DNA from: Modestobacter excelsi
GTDB taxonomy: Bacteria > Actinomycetota > Actinomycetes > Mycobacteriales > Geodermatophilaceae
NCBI RefSeq assembly: GCF_005930495.1
Contig: NZ_SJEX01000005.1
Span: 1-64,000, forward strand
Direction: 5' to 3'
DNA length: 64,000 nt
Part shown: positions 24,880 through 33,105 of the stretch, piece after piece
Position numbering within the stretch: position 1 is the first letter of the stretch
Layout of the letters: each line of letters opens with the position of its first letter
Translations under genes and position numbers: made by a program
Notes under the pieces: generated by a model
The model's input: only the letters and a program-made list of their open reading frames with translations
Told to the model about the DNA's origin: nothing
Databases searched by the model: none

Positions 24880-26442
24880 TCAGCGCTGCGCCGTCCCCGC
24901 GTCGGCCCCGGCCCGGCCGCCGTTGAGCCGCAACCGCCAGCACAGCAGGGCCAGGTCGAGCGCGGTGCGGACCTCGCGCTGCTCCAGGTCCACCCCGCCC
25001 AGCAGCTGGGACATCCGCTCGACCCGCCCGTACAGCGTCTGCCGCCGGATCCCGAGCATGTCCGCGGCCCGGCTCTTGCTCATCCCGGCCACGAACAGGG
25101 TGTCCAGGGTCATCACCAGGCCGGCGCCGGTCCGGGCGTCGTGCTGCAGCAGCGGGCCGAGCTGCGCCAGGGTGAACCGTTCCAGGGCCGCGTCGTCGAC
25201 CACGGTCAGCAGCAGCTGGTAGAGCGCGACGTCCTCGGACAGCACCAAGTCCGACGCCGTGGCCATCCGCACCGCGAGGTCGGAGGTGTCCAGCGCCGAC
25301 TGGAGCGACCCGGCCAGCGCGGGCACGTCGTCCACCAGCGGCCCGGCGCACACCAGCACGCCGCCCATGGCACCCAGCCGGGTGTTGAGGTCGGCGGTGA
25401 GCGCGGCCAGCGCACGGCGGGTGCCCGCCCGGGGCACCGCCGCGGCCAGCAGCACGTGCCCGTCCCGCTCGGCCACCATCGCGGCGGGGAGGTGGCGCGC
25501 CGCGCGCTCCTGCACCGTCTGCAGCCAGCCCGGCAGCGTCGAGCGGGAGGACCGCGACCGCACCACGCAGCCGACGACGGAGTGCCCCGGCCGGACGACG
25601 AACCCGACGCCCAGCGCCCGCGACGCCAGGTCCCCGGTGGTGGCGTACCGGCCGGTCATCAGGTCGGTGAGCAGCTGGGCGGCGGACAGCCGGCGGCTGC
25701 TGGTGCCCGACGGTGACCGCTGCACCTCCAGCGCGAGGAGCGGGCCGGCCGCCTCCGCGGTGGCCCGGGTCCGCGGGCCGGCCGGCCCGTGCAGGGTGAG
25801 CCGGCCCCAGACCCGGCCGCCGACCAGGACGTCCACGCCGTCCCCGGGCTCCTGGACGGCCGATCCCGCGACCAGCTCGCCGTCCGCGGTGACCAGGCCG
25901 GCCGGCTGGCCGCTCAGTTGGGAGCAGGCGCCGACGAGCCCCACGACGCCCGGGCTCTCGGCCATCGCCTGCAGCAGCCGGTTGCGCTGCTCGGCGACCT
26001 CCCGCAGCGCGGTGACCTCTTGCTCGAGGATCGCCGCGTGGGCGGCCTCGGTCACCTCGATGAAGGGCACCACGCCGTGCAGCAGCACCACCGGCAACCC
26101 GACCCGGGCGGCCTCGTCGAGCAGCGCGGGCGGCGCGGTCGGGAAGCTGCGCCCCAGCTCCAGCAGCAGCGCGGCCAGCCCCACCCGGGCGAGGGCGGCG
26201 GCGTAGGCCCGGTGCGCTTCCGGCGGCAGCGCGACCAGCCCGAGCCCGGTGGTGAGCAGCGCCTCCCCGCCCTTGAGCAGCGGCGCGATGTCCTGGATCT
26301 CGCTGGTGTGCACCCAGCGGACCACGCGCTCGTCCAGCCCGCCCTGGTGCCCGGCCAGCTCGGGGCGGGCGCCCTGCACCGCCGGCAGCGCCAGCAGGTC
26401 GCGCAAGGTGAACGGCACGCGCGCACCGTACAGAACGTCCAC
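24880..26442 (-). CDS. PucR-family transcriptional regulator
   Basis: 520 aa (GTG 26442; a GTG at 26418 is also possible). The N-terminal purine-catabolism regulatory domain begins FTLRDLLALPAVQGARPEL and includes GGEALLTTGLGL and VGLPVVLLHGVVPFIEVTEA. A GGDEF-like middle follows. The C-terminal helix-turn-helix is seen in FVAGMSKSRAADMLGIRRQTLYGRVERM. It is divergent from the BMP transporter/deaminase operon with 105 bp between, so it very probably controls that operon in response to a purine or pyrimidine signal. The regulator class is firm; the ligand is inferred. Confidence 0.9.
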   Translation of the reverse strand: MDVLYGARVPFTLRDLLALPAVQGARPELAGHQGGLDERVVRWVHTSEIQDIAPLLKGGEALLTTGLGLVALPPEAHRAYAAALARVGLAALLLELGRSFPTAPPALLDEAARVGLPVVLLHGVVPFIEVTEAAHAAILEQEVTALREVAEQRNRLLQAMAESPGVVGLVGACSQLSGQPAGLVTADGELVAGSAVQEPGDGVDVLVGGRVWGRLTLHGPAGPRTRATAEAAGPLLALEVQRSPSGTSSRRLSAAQLLTDLMTGRYATTGDLASRALGVGFVVRPGHSVVGCVVRSRSSRSTLPGWLQTVQERAARHLPAAMVAERDGHVLLAAAVPRAGTRRALAALTADLNTRLGAMGGVLVCAGPLVDDVPALAGSLQSALDTSDLAVRMATASDLVLSEDVALYQLLLTVVDDAALERFTLAQLGPLLQHDARTGAGLVMTLDTLFVAGMSKSRAADMLGIRRQTLYGRVERMSQLLGGVDLEQREVRTALDLALLCWRLRLNGGRAGADAGTAQR

Positions 26443-26547
26443 CGTTCACCCACAGGTAATGACACGGCGTCTCTTGGGATCGACCCCACCGCGGACCTAG
26501 CGTCCTCGCCAACCGACCGCCGGGGTCGCCACAGGGAGGGAGGGCCC
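26443..26547. promoter_or_regulatory. Divergent promoter region, regulator / nucleobase uptake operon
   Basis: A 105-bp gap between the divergent starts of the PucR-type regulator and the binding-protein gene. It is the only place for both promoters and for the regulator's operator. It ends in a strong GGGAGGGAGG ribosome site for the binding protein. I could not pick a convincing -35/-10 pair or inverted repeat by eye. Confidence 0.5.
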
Positions 26548-27645
26548 ATGCCCTCGATGTCCAGCACGCAGCAGACCGCCGGCCGACGCCGGCGCGCAGG
26601 TTCGGCGCGGCCGGGGCTGGTCGCGGGCATCGCGGTGTCCGCCCTGGTGCTGGCCGCCTGCGGTGGCACCACCGGCGAGGAGAGCGGCGGCTCGTCGTCC
26701 TCGGCCGACGACGGCACGATCTCGGTCTTCGGCGCGTTCGCCACGCCGCTGGAGGAGCCCTGGGACGGCGCGATCCACGCGGCGCTGACCGCCGCCGCGG
26801 ACGACGGCGAGATCGAGTACCAGCACGTCGACGACCTGGGCACCGCCGACGAGATGGAGCGGGCGCTGCGCGACATCATCGCCACCGAGGACCCGGACGT
26901 GATCATCGGCGACGCGTTCGCGGCGGAGGAGGCGGTGCGGGAGGTCGCCGCGGAGTTCCCCGACACGGCGTTCGCCTTCGGCTCCGGCGGCGCGGAGCAG
27001 GCACCCAACTTCAGCGTCTTCGACAACTGGCTGCAGGACCCCGCCTACCTGGCCGGGATGCTGGCCGGGGGGCTGACGAAGACCGGCACCATCGGCGTCG
27101 TGGGCGCGATGCCCATCCCCGAGGTCAACCGGATCGTCAACGCCTTCACCGCCGGCGCGCAGGAGCAGAACCCGGCCGCCCGGGTCACCGTCTCCTTCAT
27201 CAACTCCTTCTTCGACCCGGCGACGGCCAAGCAGGCCGCCGAGGCGGCCATCGCCGGCGGGGCCGACGTGCTGTTCGCCGAGCGGGACGGCGTCATCGCC
27301 GCGGCCGAGGAGAACAAGCTGCCGGTGTTCGGGATGATGGTCGACCAGCAGGAGCAGGCCCCCGAGTACGTGGTGTCCTCGCTGATCTGGGACATGCGCC
27401 CGACGGTCGACGCGGTGGTGGGCGCGGTCGCCGACGGGAGCTATCAAGCCTCCAACCTGGCCGAGTACTCGTTCATGAAGAACAAGGGCAGCTCGCTGGC
27501 CCCGATCAACACCGGGACGGCGTTCCCGATCCCGGCCGAGCTGACCGCCAAGGTCGAGGAACGGCAGGCGGCGATCCTGGACGGCAGCGTCGTCACCCCC
27601 GTCGACGAGAACGAGCCGGCCGGCTCCACCACGGTCGGGGAGTGA
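26548..27645 (+). CDS. BMP-family substrate-binding lipoprotein
   Basis: 365 aa, ATG 26548 after GGGAGGGAGG. Lipobox: VSALVLAAC. The mature part is a basic-membrane-protein/PnrA-like periplasmic binding fold: VFGAFATPLEEPWDGAIHAAL, DPDVIIGDAFAAEEAV, FAFGSGG, DPAYLAGMLAGGLTKTGTIG and AERDGVIAAAEENKLPVFGM. PnrA-type proteins bind nucleosides or bases. It is the first gene of the uptake operon, and its stop overlaps the ATPase start. Confidence 0.9.
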   Translation: MPSMSSTQQTAGRRRRAGSARPGLVAGIAVSALVLAACGGTTGEESGGSSSSADDGTISVFGAFATPLEEPWDGAIHAALTAAADDGEIEYQHVDDLGTADEMERALRDIIATEDPDVIIGDAFAAEEAVREVAAEFPDTAFAFGSGGAEQAPNFSVFDNWLQDPAYLAGMLAGGLTKTGTIGVVGAMPIPEVNRIVNAFTAGAQEQNPAARVTVSFINSFFDPATAKQAAEAAIAGGADVLFAERDGVIAAAEENKLPVFGMMVDQQEQAPEYVVSSLIWDMRPTVDAVVGAVADGSYQASNLAEYSFMKNKGSSLAPINTGTAFPIPAELTAKVEERQAAILDGSVVTPVDENEPAGSTTVGE

Positions 27646-29261
27646 CCCCGGTGGCCGCCGCCCGGAGCGGGGACGTGTCCTCGCTCCGGGCCGCCCCGCT
27701 GGTCGAGCTGCGGGGCATCACCAAACGATTCGGGTCGCTGCTGGCCAACGACGCGATCGACCTGTCCGTCGACGCCGGCCAGGTGCTGGCCCTGCTCGGG
27801 GAGAACGGCGCGGGCAAGAGCACGCTCACCCGCATCCTGTACGGGCTCAGCCGCGCCGACGCCGGGGAGATCCGGATCGCCGGGAAGCCGGTCACGATGA
27901 CCTCGCCGGCCGACGCGCTGGCCGCGGGGATCGGCATGGTGACCCAGGAGTTCACCCTGGTCGGCCCGATGACGGTCACCGAGAACCTGATGCTGGCCGG
28001 CTCCCCGCTGGGCCGGGTGGACCGGAAGGCCGCCCGCGCCCGGGTGCTGGCGGCGTCCGAGCGGCTGGGCGTGCCGGTCGACCCGGACGCCGTCGTCGAG
28101 CGGCTGTCGGTGGGGGAGCGGCAGCGGGTGGAGATCCTCAAGGCGCTGCTGGGCGACTGCCGGCTGCTGGTCCTCGACGAGCCCACCGCGGTGCTGGTCC
28201 CGGCCGACGTCGACCTGCTGTTCGCCTCCATCCGGCGGCTGACCGCGGAGGGCATGGCGGTCGTGTTCATCTCGCACAAGCTGCACGAGGTGGTCGACCT
28301 CGCCGACCGGATCGGCGTCCTGCGGCGGGGCCGGCTGGTGGCCGACCTGCCGGCCGAGGGCCTGGACCCGGTGGCGATCGCGGCGCTGATGGTGGGCGCG
28401 GCCGGGCCCGCGGACGCCGACCTGCCGGACGACGTGGTGGACGAGGCGCTGGCGACCGCGGTCGGCCTGGACGGCGCTGCACCGTCGACCCAGGCCGGGC
28501 CGGTCGACCAGGGCCGGCCGGCCGCCCTGCAGGTCACCGGGCTCAGCCTGGCCGGCGACCCCCGGCCGCGGCTGGACGACGTCTCGCTGACCGTGCGCGC
28601 CGGGGAGATCGTGGGCGTGGCCGGGGTGTCCGGCAACGGCCAGACCGAGCTGGTCGCCGCGCTGTGCGGCACCACCCCGGTCACCACCGGCACGGTGCGC
28701 GTCGGCGACGCCGAGGTCACCGGCCTGGACGTCGCCGCGCGGCTGCGGGCCGGGCTGGGCCGGCTCACCGAGGACCGCCGCGGCAGCGTCGTGCTCGGCA
28801 TGAGCGTGGAGCAGAACCTGGTGCTGGAGGACCTGGACCGGTTCCGCACCGGGCCCTTCCTCAGCCGCCGCCGGGTCCGGGCGCACGCCGAGGCGCTGAT
28901 CGAGCGCTTCGACATCCGGGCCGCCCCCGGCGACCCGATCCGGTCGCTGTCCGGCGGCAACATGCAGAAGGTGCTGCTCGCCCGGGCACTCGAGCGCGAC
29001 CCCACCGTGCTGGTCGCCTCCCAGCCCACCCGGGGCCTGGACGTCGGCGCCTGCCAGTACGTCTACGCCCAGCTGCGCGCGCTGCGGGACGCCGGCAGCG
29101 GGGTGCTGCTGGTGTCCGAGGACCTCGACGAGCTGATCGGCATCGCCGACCGGATCGTCGTGCTCTCCGGCGGCCGGCTGGTCGGCGAGGTCGCCGCGGC
29201 CGACGCCACCCGCGAGGCGCTCGGTGTGCTGATGACCGGCTCGAGGGAGCACGCGGCATGA
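27642..29261 (+). CDS. Nucleoside-type ABC transporter ATPase (two ATPase domains)
   Basis: 539 aa with two fused nucleotide-binding domains, as in sugar/nucleoside importers. The first domain has Walker A GENGAGKST, signature LSVGERQRVEILKAL and Walker B LLVLDEPTAVL. The second has GVSGNGQTEL in the Walker A position, LSGGNMQKVLLARAL and VLVASQPTRGLD. The second Walker A (no GKS/T) and Walker B (Gln in place of Asp-Glu) are degenerate, as is common in this class. GTG 27642 overlaps the preceding stop. Confidence 0.92.
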   Translation: MTPVAAARSGDVSSLRAAPLVELRGITKRFGSLLANDAIDLSVDAGQVLALLGENGAGKSTLTRILYGLSRADAGEIRIAGKPVTMTSPADALAAGIGMVTQEFTLVGPMTVTENLMLAGSPLGRVDRKAARARVLAASERLGVPVDPDAVVERLSVGERQRVEILKALLGDCRLLVLDEPTAVLVPADVDLLFASIRRLTAEGMAVVFISHKLHEVVDLADRIGVLRRGRLVADLPAEGLDPVAIAALMVGAAGPADADLPDDVVDEALATAVGLDGAAPSTQAGPVDQGRPAALQVTGLSLAGDPRPRLDDVSLTVRAGEIVGVAGVSGNGQTELVAALCGTTPVTTGTVRVGDAEVTGLDVAARLRAGLGRLTEDRRGSVVLGMSVEQNLVLEDLDRFRTGPFLSRRRVRAHAEALIERFDIRAAPGDPIRSLSGGNMQKVLLARALERDPTVLVASQPTRGLDVGACQYVYAQLRALRDAGSGVLLVSEDLDELIGIADRIVVLSGGRLVGEVAAADATREALGVLMTGSREHAA

Positions 29262-30331
29262 GGTTCGTGCTCCGCGGCCGCGAGCCCCGCTGGCTGGCCG
29301 CGGCGGCCGCCGGCCTCGCCGTGGTCGCCACGCTGGCGCTGACCGCCGGGCCGATCCGGCTGGCCGGCGCGGCGCCCGTGTCGGCGTTCGAGCGGTACGT
29401 GGTCAGCCCGCTGAGCACCGGCAACGGCATCGCCGAGGTGCTGCTGGCCGCCACCCCGCTGCTGTTCACCGGGCTGGCCGTGGCCATCGCCTTCCGGGTC
29501 GGCTACTACAACATCGGCGCCGAGGGGCAGTTCCTCGTCGGCGCGATGGCGACCACTGCGGTGGCCCTCGCCCTGCCCGACCTGCCGGCTGCTGCCGCGC
29601 TGCCGCTCGGGCTGGTCGGCGGCGCGCTGGGTGGGGTGGCCTGGGCGTTCCTGCCGGCCTTCCTGCGCCGGCGGGCCGGCATCGACGAGGTGGTCACCAC
29701 CCTGCTGCTCAACCCGGTCGCGGTGCTGCTGCTGCAGGGCATGCTCAACGGGCCGTGGCGCAACCCGGACACCGGGTTCCCCGACTCGGCGACCTTCGGT
29801 GTGGGCTACCGGCTGCCGGAACTGTTCGGCAGCCGGGTGCACGCCGGGCTGCTGGTCGGGCTGGTGCTGGTCGCCGTCACCGCGGTCGTCATGTCGGCCA
29901 CGCCGCTGGGCGTGCGGCTGCGCGCGGCCGGGCAGTCCCCGGCGGCGGCCGAGTTCTCCGGCGTCCCGGTCGGGCTGCTGCAGTGGCGCAGCGCGCTGGT
30001 CTCCGGCGGGCTGGCCGGGCTCGGCGGGGCGTCCCAGGTGCTCGGCGTGCAGCACCAGCTCACCGGCAGCCTGGCCGCCGGGTACGGCTACACCGGCGTC
30101 GTCGTCGCCACCCTGGGCGGCCTGTCCGCGGTCGGAGTGCTGGCCGTCGCGCTGCTGCTGGGCGACGTCCAGGTCGGGGCGCAGGGCGCCTCGATCGCGC
30201 TGCAGCTGCCCAGCCAGATGGGCGGGGTGCTGACCTCGGTGCTGCTGCTGACGGTGGTGGCGGCGCTGTCGGTGCGGCACTACCGGCTGGTCCGGCGGAC
30301 ACCCCGGTCACCGCGACCGGTGGAGGGCTGA
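29258..30331 (+). CDS. Nucleoside-type ABC permease 1
   Basis: 357 aa; ATGA overlap with the ATPase gene. About nine hydrophobic segments. Characteristic BPD_transp_2 motifs are AFRVGYYNIGAEGQFLVGAM and RRRAGIDEVVTTLLLNPVAV (the motif between helices), with RLRAAGQSPAAAEFSGV in the cytoplasmic loop. It pairs with the next gene. Confidence 0.9.
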   Translation: MRFVLRGREPRWLAAAAAGLAVVATLALTAGPIRLAGAAPVSAFERYVVSPLSTGNGIAEVLLAATPLLFTGLAVAIAFRVGYYNIGAEGQFLVGAMATTAVALALPDLPAAAALPLGLVGGALGGVAWAFLPAFLRRRAGIDEVVTTLLLNPVAVLLLQGMLNGPWRNPDTGFPDSATFGVGYRLPELFGSRVHAGLLVGLVLVAVTAVVMSATPLGVRLRAAGQSPAAAEFSGVPVGLLQWRSALVSGGLAGLGGASQVLGVQHQLTGSLAAGYGYTGVVVATLGGLSAVGVLAVALLLGDVQVGAQGASIALQLPSQMGGVLTSVLLLTVVAALSVRHYRLVRRTPRSPRPVEG

Positions 30332-30334
30332 GCC

Positions 30335-31234
30335 GTGGACTTCCCCGTCGTCGCGGTGCTCGCCGCGACCCTGACCATCGCCACCCCGCTGGTGTTCGGC
30401 GCGCTCGGCGCGCTGCTGGGCGAGCGGACCGGCGTCCTCAACCTCGGCATCGAGGGCACCCTGTACGCCGGTGCCTTCATCGGGTTCCTGGTCGCGGCGC
30501 GCACCGGGTCGCTGGCCCTGGCCACGCTGGCGGCGGTGGTCGCCGGGGCGCTCGCCGGCGCGCTGATGGCGCTGCTCGCGGTGACCCTGGGAGTCAACCA
30601 GCACGTCGCCGGCATCGGCATCACCCTGCTGCTGGTCGCGGCCTGCGACTTCACCAACCGGCAGCTGTTCGGCGGTGGCCAGCAGACCGTGACCGAGAAG
30701 TTCGGCCGGCTGTTCGCCGGGGGCGGCATCGTGGCGCAGTACCCGATGACGTTCGTGGCGTTCCTGGTGCTCGCCCCGGCCGTGTGGTGGGTGCTCCGGT
30801 CGACCGGGGCGGGGCTGCGGCTGACCGCCGTCGGCGAGAACCCGGAGGCCGCGGACACCGCCGGCATCTCGGTGGCCCGCACCCGGTGGACGGCGCTGGT
30901 CGTCGGCGGGGCGCTGATGGGCCTCGGCGGGTCGTTCCTGACCCTGTCGGTGCTGGGCACCTTCACCCTCGACATCGTCAGCGGGCGCGGCTGGATCTGC
31001 ATCGCGCTGGTCATCTTCGGCCGCTGGAAGGTCGTGCCGGTGGTGCTCGGCGCGCTGCTGTTCGGCCTGTTCGACGCCCTGCAGCTGCAGCTGGCGATCA
31101 CCCCGGCCTTCGGGTCGATCCCCAACGAGCTGCTGATCGCGCTGCCCTACCTCGTCGTCATCGCCGCGCTGGCCGTCCGTGGCCGCGGGGTGCGCTACCC
31201 GGGGGCGTATCTGACCGCCTACCGCCGGGCCTGA
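30335..31234 (+). CDS. Nucleoside-type ABC permease 2
   Basis: 299 aa; GTG start 3 bp after the previous stop. Motifs are GERTGVLNLGIEGTLYAGAF, LGVNQHVAGIGITLLL and LRLTAVGENPEAADTAGISV, diagnostic of the second permease of BMP/nucleoside importers. It is followed 25 bp later by the deaminase gene. Confidence 0.9.
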   Translation: MDFPVVAVLAATLTIATPLVFGALGALLGERTGVLNLGIEGTLYAGAFIGFLVAARTGSLALATLAAVVAGALAGALMALLAVTLGVNQHVAGIGITLLLVAACDFTNRQLFGGGQQTVTEKFGRLFAGGGIVAQYPMTFVAFLVLAPAVWWVLRSTGAGLRLTAVGENPEAADTAGISVARTRWTALVVGGALMGLGGSFLTLSVLGTFTLDIVSGRGWICIALVIFGRWKVVPVVLGALLFGLFDALQLQLAITPAFGSIPNELLIALPYLVVIAALAVRGRGVRYPGAYLTAYRRA

Positions 31235-31259
31235 ACCCCACGTCCCCTGGAGGTCGTCC

Positions 31260-31709
31260 ATGTCCGTCGATACAGAGCTTCTCGCCCACGCCGTCGCCGA
31301 GGCCCGCAAGGGCCGGGACGAGGGCGGGGTGCCGATCGGCGCCGCGCTCGTCGTCGACGGGCAGGTGGTCGCCGTCGGGCACAACCGGCGGGTGCAGCTG
31401 AACAGCGCCATCCGGCACGGCGAGACCGACTGCCTGGAGGACGCCGGCCGGCTGCCCGCCTCGGTGTACGCCCGGGCCACGATGGTCACCACGCTGTCGC
31501 CGTGCGACATGTGCACCGGGGCGATCCTGCTGTACAAGATCCCGCGGGTGGTGATCGGGGAGAACCGCACGTTCTACGGCGGGGAGGACCTGCTGCGCTC
31601 CCGCGGGGTGGACGTCGTGGTGCTGGACGACGCCGAGTGCATCGGCCTGATGGAGGAGTTCATCGCCCGCGAGCCCGGCCTGTGGAACGAGGACATCGGC
31701 GAGCCCTGA
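31260..31709 (+). CDS. Cytosine-deaminase-like zinc enzyme
   Basis: 149 aa of the cytidine deaminase-like fold, closest in pattern to fungal-type cytosine deaminase. Zinc ligands His53 (HGETDC), Cys82 and Cys85 (SPCDMCTGAILLYKIP) and catalytic Glu55 are all present. The C-terminal pattern VVVLDDAECIGLMEEFI to EDIGEP also fits that group. It is the last gene of the uptake operon, so imported cytosine or a related base would be deaminated at once. Related purine or creatinine-type substrates cannot be excluded. Confidence 0.85.
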   Translation: MSVDTELLAHAVAEARKGRDEGGVPIGAALVVDGQVVAVGHNRRVQLNSAIRHGETDCLEDAGRLPASVYARATMVTTLSPCDMCTGAILLYKIPRVVIGENRTFYGGEDLLRSRGVDVVVLDDAECIGLMEEFIAREPGLWNEDIGEP

Positions 31710-31737
31710 GGTCCGGATGTTCCTATCGATGGTCAAG

Positions 31738-32460
31738 CGGTTGAGGCGAGTTTTTCGAAGTCCGCGAGTAGCGCCGTGTGGACTTTTGGGACGACGTAGC
31801 GCTTGAGGCAGCGCATGACCTCTTTCTTGCTTAAGCCCTGGCCGGTGCGGCGGGCGACGTAGGCGCGAGTGGGCTGGTGGTAGCGCATGCGGCAGCACAA
31901 TGCGGTGGGTCGCTGCGTTGGCGGCGCGGTCGCCGCTGCGGTTGAGCCGGTGTCGGTCGGTGCGTCCTGAGCTGGCCGGCAGGGGGCTGATCCTGACCAG
32001 GTGGGCCAGCGCGGCCTCGCTGCGCAACCGCTCGGGGTTGTCCCCGGCCGTGGTCAGCAGCTGCCCGGCTACGTCCGGGCCGGCGCCGAAGAGGGCCGCC
32101 GTGCGCGGCGCGATGGTCTGCGCTGCCGGGCGCAGCCGTGCGTCAGCGCGATCTCTTCATGAAGGAGCTGAATGCGGCGGGCGACCGCGCGCAGCGCGGC
32201 CTTGGTCGCCTTCACCGGCTCCAGCAGTCGGGCGGAGTCGACGCGGAAGCCGGCGCACCGGGTCACCAGCTCAGTGCTCCCCAGCCCGGCCAGGTCCGCG
32301 CGCAGCTGCTCGGGGGCAGACCACTAAGCCGTGCAGCTGGTTCCAGGCCGCGGTGCGCGCCTTGACCGCACCGCGGCGGGCCACCCGCAGTGTCCGGATG
32401 GCTTACACCGGGGCCGGTGCGGGTCTTCGGCGCGCCGGTCGCGGTGCCGGCCAGCACCGC
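31738..32460 (-). pseudogene. IS110-family transposase remnant
   Basis: Three minus-strand frames together rebuild the middle and C-terminal parts of an IS110 transposase: RRGAVKARTAAWNQLHGLVV, FRVDSARLLEPVKATKAALR, the helix-hairpin region (AALAHLVRISPLPASSGRTD, then HRLNRSGDRAANAATHRIVL) and the end, YVARRTGQGLSKKEVMRCLK, then RYVVPKVHTALLADFEKLA. At least two frameshifts and loss of the N-terminal catalytic part make it dead. It abuts the IS21 remnant. Confidence 0.85.
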
Positions 32461-32468
32461 CCGGGCGG

Positions 32469-32671
32469 CGCTATGAACGCGCCTCGCTCATCGTGACCAG
32501 CAACGGCCCTTCGGCCGCTGCAGTGAAGTCTTCGGCGATGAGATTGTCGCCGCCGCGATGATCGACCGACTCGTCCACCACGCCGAGGTCATCGCCCTCA
32601 AAGGCGACAGCTACCGCCTCAAAGAGCGCGACCTCGGCCGCCGCACCAACCCGACCAACATCGACGACTGA
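32469..32671 (+). pseudogene. istB: IS21-family istB helper ATPase, 3' remnant
   Basis: The last ~67 codons of IstB: YERASLIVTSN, after a one-base loss PFGRCSEVFGDEIVAAAMI, then DRLVHHAEVIALKGDSYRLK and ERDLGRRTNPTNIDD before the stop. The ATP-binding domain and istA are absent. Confidence 0.85.
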
Positions 32672-32681
32672 CCCACCGGAG

Positions 32682-32735
32682 GGGGTCCACTTTCACCCGT
32701 CGCTACGGGGTCCGTTTTCAGCCGTCGTTGACAGA
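32682..32735. mobile_element. Terminal repeats of the IS21 remnant
   Basis: Two tandem near-copies of a ~25-bp unit (GGGGTCCACTTTCACCCGTC and GGGGTCCGTTTTCAGCCGTC) followed by GTTGACA lie just after istB. This is the multi-copy end structure usual for IS21. It marks the right end of the transposon scar. Confidence 0.7.
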
Positions 32736-33105
32736 CAGGCAGGCAGTTGATCACCCGACCCCGCGAAAGCGGTCTTCGCGCGCACCTGCTCCTTGAGGTC
32801 CACTTGATCTTGGCGTCCCGCCGACCATGTCGACGCGGTGGTGATCCATCCCCTTCAGCGTGCCGTCGCCGAGTCCGCGGCGGCCGACGCGCTGGTGCAG
32901 GCATCGTCGCAAGACGCCAGCCCGCGTCGAGCTACGCTCGCCCCTTCAGGTGCTCCGCGAGGGCGACGAGCCCGGCAACAACCTGCGTCGCGTCCAGTCT
33001 GGGCCTGGTAGCGGAGAACGGTCTGCTTCGAGGGAGCTCGGTGGAACCTCACTTGCCCCTTACCGCGGGCGACACAGCCCAAATGACGAGCACGGGAGCC
33101 ACCGC
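32736..33105. other. Intergenic stretch without recognised gene
   Basis: 370 bp between the IS21 end and the first island gene. No frame looks protein-like. It must contain the promoter of the DUF499 operon, and CGGGAGCC precedes its ATG. I see no clear operator. Confidence 0.4.

Noticed and set aside
24817-27645. Long plus-strand frames opposite the PucR-type regulator
   Set aside because: Only the part from 26548 is coding (binding protein); the rest is antisense to the regulator.
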